Source of the DNA: an uncultured Lachnospiraceae bacterium
GTDB taxonomy: Bacteria; Bacillota; Clostridia; Lachnospirales; Lachnospiraceae
Reading direction: 5' to 3'
Assembly: GCA_910583605.1 (NCBI GenBank)
Contig: CAJTXN010000013.1
Location: 13,308-77,307, forward strand
Length of the DNA stretch: 64,000 nucleotides
Made by a program: the position numbers and the translations under genes. Below are positions 9,384 to 16,600 of this stretch, piece after piece (the stretch's first letter is position 1; each line of letters begins with the position of its first letter). Below the pieces are notes generated by a model. It had not been told where the DNA came from. It did no database searches and saw nothing but the letters and a program-made list of their open reading frames with translations.

Positions 9384-9902
9384 CTAATACCTCATTTCCT
9401 TTTTCATTTTTTCTATATTTTCATACCCTTCCGGTGAAAGAAGCAGAAGAAGTTTTTTCAATTCTTCGGTCTGACCCAGGGCATACAGAACATCTGCTTT
9501 GACCCGCAGAGTCTGTTTTAAAGCCTGTCCCGGAGAAAGTTTCAAAACATCCGGCAGCATGGGGCTGCAGTAACCGTTATGTTCTTTCTCATATTGTAAA
9601 AGAGCGGAGGACAGAGGCTGTTTTGGTTTCGTATTTTCAAATGTGTGTAGCAGCACTTCCGCTTCCTGAAGAAATTTTAAAGAATGTTCATAGTCTTTTG
9701 CCATAAGAAAACACAATGCACAATTAAAGGCCGCCGCCCCATTATGCTTTGCAAGAGGAGAAAAAAATTCAAAAGCTTCCGCCGGACGGTTGCAAAGCAG
9801 GGCAAAAATACCATGAAAAAAAAGTTTTTCCGCTTCTGCACCGACAGGTTCTTTTGGATTCAGACCGCCGGAAAAACCGTTGAATTCAGATGTGATAGCC
9901 AT
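9384..9902 (-). CDS. TPR-like helical protein co-transcribed with the ankyrin protein
   Basis: 172-aa helical protein. Residues about 20-85 resemble TPR units (AEKLFFHGIFALLCNRPAEAFEFF and NCALCFLMAKDYEHSLKFL), and a second helical block (ALKQTLRVKADVLYALGQTEELKKLL) ends it. No catalytic motif or signal peptide is seen. The ATG follows AGAGGTG. It is the first gene of a two-gene operon with the ankyrin protein, from a promoter at 9989-10017, which suggests a shared protein-interaction role. Confidence 0.75.
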   Translation of the reverse strand: MAITSEFNGFSGGLNPKEPVGAEAEKLFFHGIFALLCNRPAEAFEFFSPLAKHNGAAAFNCALCFLMAKDYEHSLKFLQEAEVLLHTFENTKPKQPLSSALLQYEKEHNGYCSPMLPDVLKLSPGQALKQTLRVKADVLYALGQTEELKKLLLLLSPEGYENIEKMKKEMRY

Positions 9903-9988
9903 AAGTACACCTCTTTGTTAAATGATATAAATTGTTGCGAATCCTGTGGTCACAGGTAATATATGTAATTCACAACTACTTATATCAT

Positions 9989-10017
9989 ATTATAGCATGA
10001 AGAGTCCGTTTATGCAA
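9989..10017 (-). promoter_or_regulatory. sigma-A promoter of the TPR-ankyrin operon
   Basis: On the minus strand: TTGCAT, 17-nt spacer, perfect TATAAT, placed about 90 nt before the first start codon. Confidence 0.65.
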
Positions 10018-10167
10018 TTTTCCATTATGCTGAAAATGGAGATAGGAAAAGCACATTTTCTGTGATAAAATAATACATATGATTGGTTTCGGTGATTGCG
10101 GAATTTTTGGTCTCAGACCGGAAGTTTTGCAATTGCCGAAATATTGAAAGGAGGATTATCATAAAGT

Positions 10168-11490
10168 ATGGAACAGATGAGTTTGTTTGATGATAGGGAA
10201 CAGTTCTCTCCTTTGGCAAGCAGGCTGCGGCCGGACAATTTAGATGAATATGTGGGGCAGAAACATTTGTTGGGAAAGGGAAAAATTCTGAGACAGTTAA
10301 TTGAAACAGACAGGATATCCTCCATGATATTCTGGGGACCGCCGGGAGTGGGGAAAACCACTCTGGCGAGGATTATAGCAAAACAGACCAGAGCGGATTT
10401 TGTGGAATTCAGTGCGGTAACCAGCGGAATCAAAGAGATAAAAGAGGTGATGAACCGGGCAGAGCAGAGCCGCAGAGCGGGAATGCGTACATTGTTGTTT
10501 ACGGATGAGATTCACCGATTTAACAAGGCTCAGCAGGATGCGTTTCTTCCCTATGTGGAAAAAGGAAGCATTATTCTGGTGGGTGCTACCACGGAAAATC
10601 CTTCGTTTGAAATCAATTCCGCTCTATTGTCCCGGTGCAAGGTATTTTTGCTGAAGGCATTGGAGGAAGAGGAAATCAGGGAATTGTTAAGCAATGCATT
10701 ACGTAATCCAAAAGGTTTTGGAGACACAAAAGTTCTGATTGAAGAAGAACAGCTTTCGGCAATAGCGGGATTTGCCAACGGAGATGCCAGAACCGCATTA
10801 AATACATTGGAAATGGCGATATTAAACGGTACTCTGGATTCGGAGGGAATCATTCATGTAAATAAAGATACTCTGTCCCAGTGTATGAATAAACGTTCTC
10901 TTCTATATGATAAAAGCGGAGAAGAGCATTATAACATTATTTCGGCATTGCATAAGTCCATGCGCAACAGTGACCCGGATGCGGCTGTTTACTGGATGTA
11001 TCGTATGTTAGACGGAGGGGAAGATCCGTTGTATATTGCAAGGAGGTTAGTGAGATTTGCCAGTGAAGATGTGGGAATGGCGGATTCCGCCGCCCTTTCG
11101 GTGGCTGTTTCCGCTTATCAGGCCTGCCATTTTCTGGGGGTGCCGGAATGTGATGTTCATTTGGCGCATGCGGTGGTTTATCTTTCCATGGCGCCCAAAT
11201 CCAATGCGTTGTATCAGGCATGCGAAGCCTGTAAGGCAGATATCCGTGAACTGCCTGCCGAGCCGGTGCCGTTACAGATACGAAATGCCGTCACACAGCT
11301 TATGAAGGATTCCGATTATGGAAAGGGATATATATATGCCCATGATACGGAAGAAAAAATGGCACGGATGAAATGTCTGCCGGATGCCCTTTCCCACCGC
11401 AGATATTATGATCCTACGGATCAGGGAAAGGAAAAACAGGTAAAAGAAAAACTGGAACAAATACGCCGGTGGAAAGATTCGGAAGAATAA
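10168..11490 (+). CDS. rarA: Replication-associated recombination protein A (MgsA/RarA AAA+ ATPase)
   Basis: 440-aa AAA+ ATPase of the RarA/WRNIP1 family. It starts with FSPLASRLRPDNLDEYVGQKHLLG, then Walker A GPPGVGKTTLA, Walker B LLFTDEIHRF, sensor 1 GATTENPSFE and the arginine finger in LLSRC. The C-terminal tetramerisation region includes MYRMLDGGEDPLYIARRLVRFASEDVG and AVVYLSMAPKSNALY. RarA acts at stalled replication forks together with SSB. The ATG follows GAAAGGAGG. The downstream gene starts 38 nt later and may be co-transcribed. Confidence 0.97.
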   Translation: MEQMSLFDDREQFSPLASRLRPDNLDEYVGQKHLLGKGKILRQLIETDRISSMIFWGPPGVGKTTLARIIAKQTRADFVEFSAVTSGIKEIKEVMNRAEQSRRAGMRTLLFTDEIHRFNKAQQDAFLPYVEKGSIILVGATTENPSFEINSALLSRCKVFLLKALEEEEIRELLSNALRNPKGFGDTKVLIEEEQLSAIAGFANGDARTALNTLEMAILNGTLDSEGIIHVNKDTLSQCMNKRSLLYDKSGEEHYNIISALHKSMRNSDPDAAVYWMYRMLDGGEDPLYIARRLVRFASEDVGMADSAALSVAVSAYQACHFLGVPECDVHLAHAVVYLSMAPKSNALYQACEACKADIRELPAEPVPLQIRNAVTQLMKDSDYGKGYIYAHDTEEKMARMKCLPDALSHRRYYDPTDQGKEKQVKEKLEQIRRWKDSEE

Positions 11491-11527
11491 AAGATTGAAA
11501 GAATTGCGGAAAGGAGGCGGATATTAT

Positions 11528-12805
11528 ATGCGGGATAAAGTGAAAATTGAGACATTAAAAGAATGGGAAGCTGATACGCAGCAGTATTACGCACCGGGAG
11601 TACTGCTGCGGGTACATAACGGAAAAGGTGTTTTAAGAGAAGTTTTTGGAACGTTGGAAGGAAAGACTTATTTATCTCTGATGATGGGAACGGAACCGCT
11701 TTTTGAATTTCAGGGGAACGAATATTTTTGTCCGACCTGTGAAAAAATTCTGCGGAGCGGGTATGGTCTGGGTCCGGAGTATCATATACAGACGGATAAA
11801 ATTAATCAAAAGAAAGAAACTGTCCCGCTGCAGTCGGCAATTAAGGAAATAGAACCGTTGCTGGGCCTTCTGCCCTCTGGTTTTTATGCAGTTATAGATA
11901 CGGTTCTGCATCCGACGGATGGTAATGGACATATCTTTTGGGATGTTCCGGCAGGGATGACGGATGTGGATACAACAGATTGGAAAGGGACTTGTTTATA
12001 TTATTTTGGAAACGGAGAATGGGGAAGCTCAAGACCGCATTTTATGGTTGCTACTGAGCCGAAATGCCAATGTAATATTGAACGGGTGGAATATTACAGA
12101 AAAAATCCGGGCAGCAGGGCAATCGCATATTACATGGATGGCTATATGACTGCATTACTGGACGGACATCATAAAACCCTTGCAGCGGCGTTGGAAAACA
12201 GAGATATCAATGCATTGGTGATTATTCCGGCACATCTGTATTGGAAAGGTATACCGGGAACGGAAGGATATACTCCGGCATTAAGTGCAGGGGAGTTATC
12301 ATTTTATTTTGAAGATTTAAATATTGGTAAAAAGGAGGTCCGGAAATTTTCGAAGGAGAATCCTTGGAGTACACGTGTAACTGAAGCAGAAATGTATGAT
12401 ATCCGCAAACGAGTGATAAAAAATAATCAGGCGCATGAACTTCCGGTTCCGGCAGACGGAATTGCGGAACGTTATCCGGATGTAAGGGAACAGGCATATA
12501 TCGACAGTATGGGGGTGATTCCGGATGAATTGCTGGAGGATATTTTACAAAAACGAATGGTTTATTCCGATGAGGAAGTTCAGAGATTAATGATTGTATT
12601 AAGCGGAATACATCATAAAAGAGCTCGGGAAATGGGTGAATTTTTCAGCAGACAGCCGTATTTGGGCGAAACACTGTATGTGGTTCTGAAAGAGATGATG
12701 AAATTACCGGGAGATGAAGAATTGGAAGCGTTTTTTATTGAGAGAATGGTGGAATTAGAGGATGAGTATCCGTATATCAGGGATTTGATTTTAGATTATT
12801 TATAA
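11528..12805 (+). CDS. Uncharacterised 425-aa protein with a CPxC motif and a DGHHK motif
   Basis: I do not recognise a characterised family. The start is the ATG after AAAGGAGGCGG; an upstream TTG lacks a site. Near residues 65-75 FCPTCEKILRSG could be half a zinc site, with a later KCQCN. Around residues 205-225 DGYMTALLDGHHKTLAAALENR resembles the DGHHR-type core of ParB/Srx-like folds, a hint only. The C-terminal 130 residues are helical and acidic. No signal peptide or membrane segment is present. It lies between rarA and a decayed nadR, which gives little functional context. Confidence 0.75.
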   Translation: MRDKVKIETLKEWEADTQQYYAPGVLLRVHNGKGVLREVFGTLEGKTYLSLMMGTEPLFEFQGNEYFCPTCEKILRSGYGLGPEYHIQTDKINQKKETVPLQSAIKEIEPLLGLLPSGFYAVIDTVLHPTDGNGHIFWDVPAGMTDVDTTDWKGTCLYYFGNGEWGSSRPHFMVATEPKCQCNIERVEYYRKNPGSRAIAYYMDGYMTALLDGHHKTLAAALENRDINALVIIPAHLYWKGIPGTEGYTPALSAGELSFYFEDLNIGKKEVRKFSKENPWSTRVTEAEMYDIRKRVIKNNQAHELPVPADGIAERYPDVREQAYIDSMGVIPDELLEDILQKRMVYSDEEVQRLMIVLSGIHHKRAREMGEFFSRQPYLGETLYVVLKEMMKLPGDEELEAFFIERMVELEDEYPYIRDLILDYL

Positions 12806-12810
12806 TTTAA

Positions 12811-13282
12811 TACTTTGAATTCAGCTCCACCAAGATAAGGGAAAATCCGTATCAATACTGGAACTGGCTTTCGGTTGTAGTACGGTCTTATTTTGTGAAA
12901 AAAGTTTTGCTGATTGGCAGTGAAAGTACCGGGAAATCCACACTGACCATTAATCTGGCCAATCATTTCAATACCAATTATATTGAAGAAGCAGGAAGAG
13001 AAATATCTGAACGCTCCGGTACGGATTTAATGATGTTGTCAGAGGATTTTACGGAAATATTATTACAGCATAAGTTAAATGAAATAAAAGCAGTGAAAAA
13101 CAGTAATCAGGTATTATTCATTGATACGGATACATTGATTACCCGGTTTTATATGGACTTTTTAAATGATAACAAAAAAGAATTAAATAAAAATTTATCC
13201 GATTATAAACATATGCGGAGATTATCAGGAGCGGTATAATAAAGCCGTGCAGTTGGTTCAGGAATTATTTAAGAAGTGGTAA
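12811..13282 (+). pseudogene. nadR: nadR remnant (NMN adenylyltransferase / nicotinamide riboside kinase)
   Basis: The locus opens mid-gene with FSSTKIRENPYQYWNWL, the end of the NadR adenylyltransferase domain, which runs without a stop into VKKVLLIGSESTGKSTL, the P-loop of the ribosyl-kinase domain. The frame stays open to a stop at 13239. The expected C-terminus (GDYQERYNKAVQLVQELF) then appears in another frame up to 13282. The N-terminal HxGH nucleotidyltransferase core and about 50 residues of the kinase are missing. A GTG-initiated 114-aa truncated kinase is theoretically possible, but this is best called a dead NAD-salvage gene. Confidence 0.82.
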
Positions 13283-13309
13283 TAGTGCAAGAATGGTCAT
13301 ATTGTTAAA

Positions 13310-13338
13310 TTGTTAGTGTTTTTCATATATGATATAAT
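13310..13338 (+). promoter_or_regulatory. sigma-A promoter upstream of the two-component system
   Basis: TTGTTA, 17-nt spacer, perfect TATAAT at 13333-13338. The next intact gene is the response regulator at 13522, giving a leader of about 180 nt. Confidence 0.65.
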
Positions 13339-13345
13339 AGTGTAT

Positions 13346-13412
13346 GCGTTAAAAGCGGCAATTGAGGCAGCAAGAGCAGGAGAAACCGGAAACGGTTTGC
13401 AGTGGTGGCAGC
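13346..13412 (+). pseudogene. Fragment of a methyl-accepting chemotaxis protein signalling tip
   Basis: The translation LKAAIEAARAGETGNG is nearly the invariant MCP hairpin tip. One frame over, the next bases read AVVAAFE in place of the expected FAVVADE, so a one-base change breaks the frame. Only about 20 codons survive, between the nadR remnant and the response regulator. The motif is so conserved that the assignment is fairly safe despite its size. Confidence 0.6.
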
Positions 13413-13521
13413 ATTTGAATCTTGCTTTGGACGATAGTGGGAATAAATTAGCATAATACTCTATTACAAGGTATTATAGAAGAAATCAGAACAACGCTGT
13501 CAAAGCGGACAGGAGTTAAAA

Positions 13522-14226
13522 ATGCATTTTAATTGTCTGATAATAGATGATGAAGTAGATTTAGCAAAAATGACTTGTGAGTATTTTCAGATGTTTGATA
13601 TATCCTGCATTTGGACGGATAGTATCAGTGGATATGAAAGGATAACAAGGGAACATACTTTTGATCTTCTGCTGCTGGATATTAATCTGCAGGAGGAAAG
13701 CGGCTTTCGTCTGTGTAAAGAGATTCGGGAGACATCGGATATTCCCATTTTATTTATCAGTGCCAGACAGAGTGATGATGATGTACTGATTGCATTAAAT
13801 ATTGGCGGAGATGATTATATTAAAAAACCATACAGTTTAAGTGTACTGCTGGCAAAAGTGAAGATTATTCTGAAACGTATGGTAAATAAGGAAGTCTCTG
13901 ACTCTGAGCCGGAATTGAGGAACAGGGATGATTCTGACAGGCTGCGTCTGGAGGAAAATACACTGAAAGTGTATGTAAACGGTAATGCTGTCAGCCTGAA
14001 AGCCAAAGAATTTAAGCTTTTAAAATGCTTGTCTGACCATAGAAATACCATTGTTACAAAGGAAGAATTGTTTAATACGGTATGGGGGGATACTTATTTC
14101 AGCGACGGAACATTAAATGTCCATATACGAAAGCTTCGGGAGAAAATTGAAGAAAATCCCAATCAGCCGGTTTTGATTAAAACCGTATGGGGCGTAGGAT
14201 ATATTTTGGAAATTGAGGAACATTAA
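13522..14226 (+). CDS. OmpR-family response regulator
   Basis: 234-aa regulator: receiver domain at residues 1-118 with acidic DDE (residues 9-11), phospho-acceptor Asp53 in LLLDINL, and Lys in YIKKPYS; winged-helix DNA-binding domain at about residues 135-232 (LKAKEFKLLKCL ... VHIRKLREKIE ... VWGVGYILE). It is followed 3 nt later by its sensor kinase and then by an ABC transporter. It most likely controls that transporter in response to an envelope signal or antimicrobial peptide. The start is an ATG after GACAGGAGTT. Confidence 0.95.
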   Translation: MHFNCLIIDDEVDLAKMTCEYFQMFDISCIWTDSISGYERITREHTFDLLLLDINLQEESGFRLCKEIRETSDIPILFISARQSDDDVLIALNIGGDDYIKKPYSLSVLLAKVKIILKRMVNKEVSDSEPELRNRDDSDRLRLEENTLKVYVNGNAVSLKAKEFKLLKCLSDHRNTIVTKEELFNTVWGDTYFSDGTLNVHIRKLREKIEENPNQPVLIKTVWGVGYILEIEEH

Positions 14227-14229
14227 AAT

Positions 14230-15465
14230 ATGAAGATGCGTTATATTGTTTGCATATTCTCTATTATTATGCTGGGCGTGATGTTTGGCAATGTTTTGAT
14301 ATATTATGAGAAGGAGGAGGACTCCGTTGATATACTGTTTTATAATGATAAGATGAAACAGATGGAAATCGATTATCAGGAGGGGATGTCACAAAGTGAT
14401 ATCGAAAAAATTCATGAGTGTAATCTGATACCGATAGAAGCCCCGGACTATCTGGCGCAATTAAATAAAAGATTAAAAGACGGAGACCTTATTCTGGATT
14501 TTTATGTGAATGGACAACTGACCGGAAAAGCGGTATGGGATACGGAGCGACAGAACTATCAAAAGTTGAAGAAACAGCTATTTTACAAAGACATTCTGAT
14601 TTGTATGATTTTGATGGGAATTGGTTATTTTGTAATGATTATTTTATATGTTTCTTTTATCCGTCCGTTTAACAGACTTCAGAATTTTACGGCAGAGATT
14701 GCGAAAGGAAATCTGGATTTTCCGCTTCCGATGGAAAAACATAACTTTTTTGGTGCATTTACAGAGAGTTTTGACATTATGCGGGAGGAATTACAGAAGG
14801 CAAAAGAACGGGAATATCTTGCGAACCGCAGTAAAAAAGAGGTGATTGCAGAGGTTTCCCATGACATCAAAACCCCGTTGGCAACTATCAAAGCAGCTTG
14901 TGAAGTCATACAGGTAAAAGAGAAAAATCTGGATACTTTGGAAAAGATTAATGTAATAGCGGGAAAAGCCGAAATGATAGATTCCCTTGTGGGAAATATG
15001 TTTCATGCCACATTGGAAGAACTGGAAGTTTTAAAAGTGGAAGTGACAGAAGAAAGCTCCGTTGAAGTAGAGCAAATGTTTCGGGAATTAAAATATTATG
15101 GGGAGATTGTTATTTTAAATCCGGTTCCGGAATGTCTGGTGTTTATGGATAAATTAAGATTACAGCAGGTAATCGATAATATTATAAATAATTCCTATAA
15201 ATATGCCGGTACAGAGATAGATGTCATGTTTGAGGAAACCGGTGATGGTATTCAGATAAAAATTCAGGATAGAGGAACCGGTGTACCGGATGAGGAACTG
15301 GCACTGATTACTGAGAAATTCTATCGTGGAAATAATACAAAAGGCAAGGCGGGTTCCGGACTTGGTCTGTATTTGGCAAAAGAGTTTATGAAGCAGATGG
15401 GCGGAGGACTGGAATGTTATAATCAGAAGGGGTTTGTTGTGGTTTTATATATCAGGAAAGTATAA
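14230..15465 (+). CDS. Sensor histidine kinase
   Basis: 411-aa membrane kinase: transmembrane segment 1 at about residues 5-25, an extracytoplasmic sensor of about 95 residues, transmembrane segment 2 at about 122-145, and a HAMP-like linker. The H-box EVSHDIKTPL has phospho-accepting His211. The ATP-binding domain has N-box DNIINNSYKYA, G1 DRGTGVPDEE, F-box EKFYRG and G2 GSGLGLYLAKE. The sizeable sensor loop is unlike the loopless BceS type, so it probably senses ligand directly. GAGGAA precedes the ATG and overlaps the end of the regulator gene. Confidence 0.95.
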   Translation: MKMRYIVCIFSIIMLGVMFGNVLIYYEKEEDSVDILFYNDKMKQMEIDYQEGMSQSDIEKIHECNLIPIEAPDYLAQLNKRLKDGDLILDFYVNGQLTGKAVWDTERQNYQKLKKQLFYKDILICMILMGIGYFVMIILYVSFIRPFNRLQNFTAEIAKGNLDFPLPMEKHNFFGAFTESFDIMREELQKAKEREYLANRSKKEVIAEVSHDIKTPLATIKAACEVIQVKEKNLDTLEKINVIAGKAEMIDSLVGNMFHATLEELEVLKVEVTEESSVEVEQMFRELKYYGEIVILNPVPECLVFMDKLRLQQVIDNIINNSYKYAGTEIDVMFEETGDGIQIKIQDRGTGVPDEELALITEKFYRGNNTKGKAGSGLGLYLAKEFMKQMGGGLECYNQKGFVVVLYIRKV

Positions 15466-15639
15466 AAATTGCGCTCGATTTATTGAATCTGGGCGCTATT
15501 TTTGCGCATAAAGTGACAGTATAAAACAAATATGATGATTATCCATTTAAGAATCAGTTAAGGATTAGACAAGAGACAGATTAAGATTTATTCTCATTCT
15601 TCAATTATAATTGTTATATAAACTTAGAGATTTACAAAA

Positions 15640-15811
15640 TAGGCGTTTGCGAAACTCGTAGTCACAGGTCAGAAGTTTCAGCGCCTTACGACTTTGGGCG
15701 AACAATTCCGGTTTATTTGTCCGTTTAAAGCGAACAAATGAGCCGGAATTGTCCGACCAACGGAGTGAAAGCGAAACTTCTGACCTGTGACTACGAGTTT
15801 CTCAATCACCT
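15640..15811. repeat. Long palindromic element, copy 1
   Basis: About 172 bp forming an almost complete inverted repeat. The outer 29-nt arms are perfect (GAAACTCGTAGTCACAGG... at 15651-15679; its complement at 15774-15802). The inner part also pairs (CGAACAATTCCGG / CCGGAATTGTCCG; ATTTGTCCG / CGAACAAAT). A related copy lies inverted at 34694-34860. The element gives an in-frame N-terminal extension to the ABC gene but contains no ribosome binding site. It lies between the kinase and transporter genes. It is likely a non-autonomous mobile hairpin. Confidence 0.85.
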
Positions 15812-15842
15812 ATTTACAAAAGTCGGAAAGGAAGATTATCAA

Positions 15843-16598
15843 ATGGAAGAAATATTGACAGCAAAAGATTTATGCAAGACATTTTCCAACGGGAGTGTTC
15901 AGCAGCATGTCCTTAAAAATTTAAATTTATCTGTTATAAAAGGAGATTTTACCGTTATTATGGGTAATTCCGGCTCCGGAAAAAGTACATTGCTGTATGC
16001 ACTGTCAGGAATGGACAGACCAACGCTGGGTAGTATCCGATATCGGGAAGAAGAAATTTCTAAATATAACAATGACAAATTAGCGCTGTTTCGAAGGAAA
16101 CATTGCGGTTTTATTTTTCAGCAGAATTATCTGAACGATACTATGAGTGTACTGGATAATGTTATGGTCAGCGGTTTACTGGTGACAAAAGACAGAAAAG
16201 CATTGGCAGCACAGGCAAAGGAGCTGTTGAAGAAAGCAGGGGTAAATGAAAATGTATTTAATAAGTTTCCAACCCAGCTTTCCGGTGGGGAACAGCAAAG
16301 GGTAGCGATGGTACGGGGAATCATTAATACACCGGAGATACTTTTTGCGGATGAACCTACCGGAGCACTAAACTCCGGGAATACGGAAAAAGTATTAAAT
16401 ATTCTTACGGAACTGAACCGGAACGGACAGAGCATAGTTATGGTTACCCACGACATGAAATCTGCCAGACGGGGAAACCGTGTGTTGTATCTGAAAGACG
16501 GAGTAATCAGTGGAGAACTTATACTTGGAACATATACCAGCGGAGACAGGAAGCGTCATGATAAATTACGGGATTTTTTACAGGAAATGGGGTGGTAG
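15843..16598 (+). CDS. ABC transporter ATPase (MacB/LolD/BceA type)
   Basis: 251-aa ATPase with Walker A GNSGSGKST, Q-loop FIFQQNYLNDTMSVLDNV, signature LSGGEQQRV, Walker B ILFADEPTGAL and H-loop MVTHD. The start chosen is the ATG after GGAAAGGAAG; a longer frame would begin inside the palindromic element. It overlaps the permease region by translational coupling and follows a two-component system, the usual layout for antimicrobial-peptide sensing and detoxification modules. It couples ATP hydrolysis to mechanotransmission rather than classic transport, by family knowledge. Confidence 0.95.
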   Translation: MEEILTAKDLCKTFSNGSVQQHVLKNLNLSVIKGDFTVIMGNSGSGKSTLLYALSGMDRPTLGSIRYREEEISKYNNDKLALFRRKHCGFIFQQNYLNDTMSVLDNVMVSGLLVTKDRKALAAQAKELLKKAGVNENVFNKFPTQLSGGEQQRVAMVRGIINTPEILFADEPTGALNSGNTEKVLNILTELNRNGQSIVMVTHDMKSARRGNRVLYLKDGVISGELILGTYTSGDRKRHDKLRDFLQEMGW

Positions 16599-16600
16599 TT

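Noticed and set aside
15738..15842. N-terminal 35-residue extension of the ABC ATPase
   Set aside because: It translates the palindromic element and lacks a ribosome binding site, while the ATG at 15843 has a good one.
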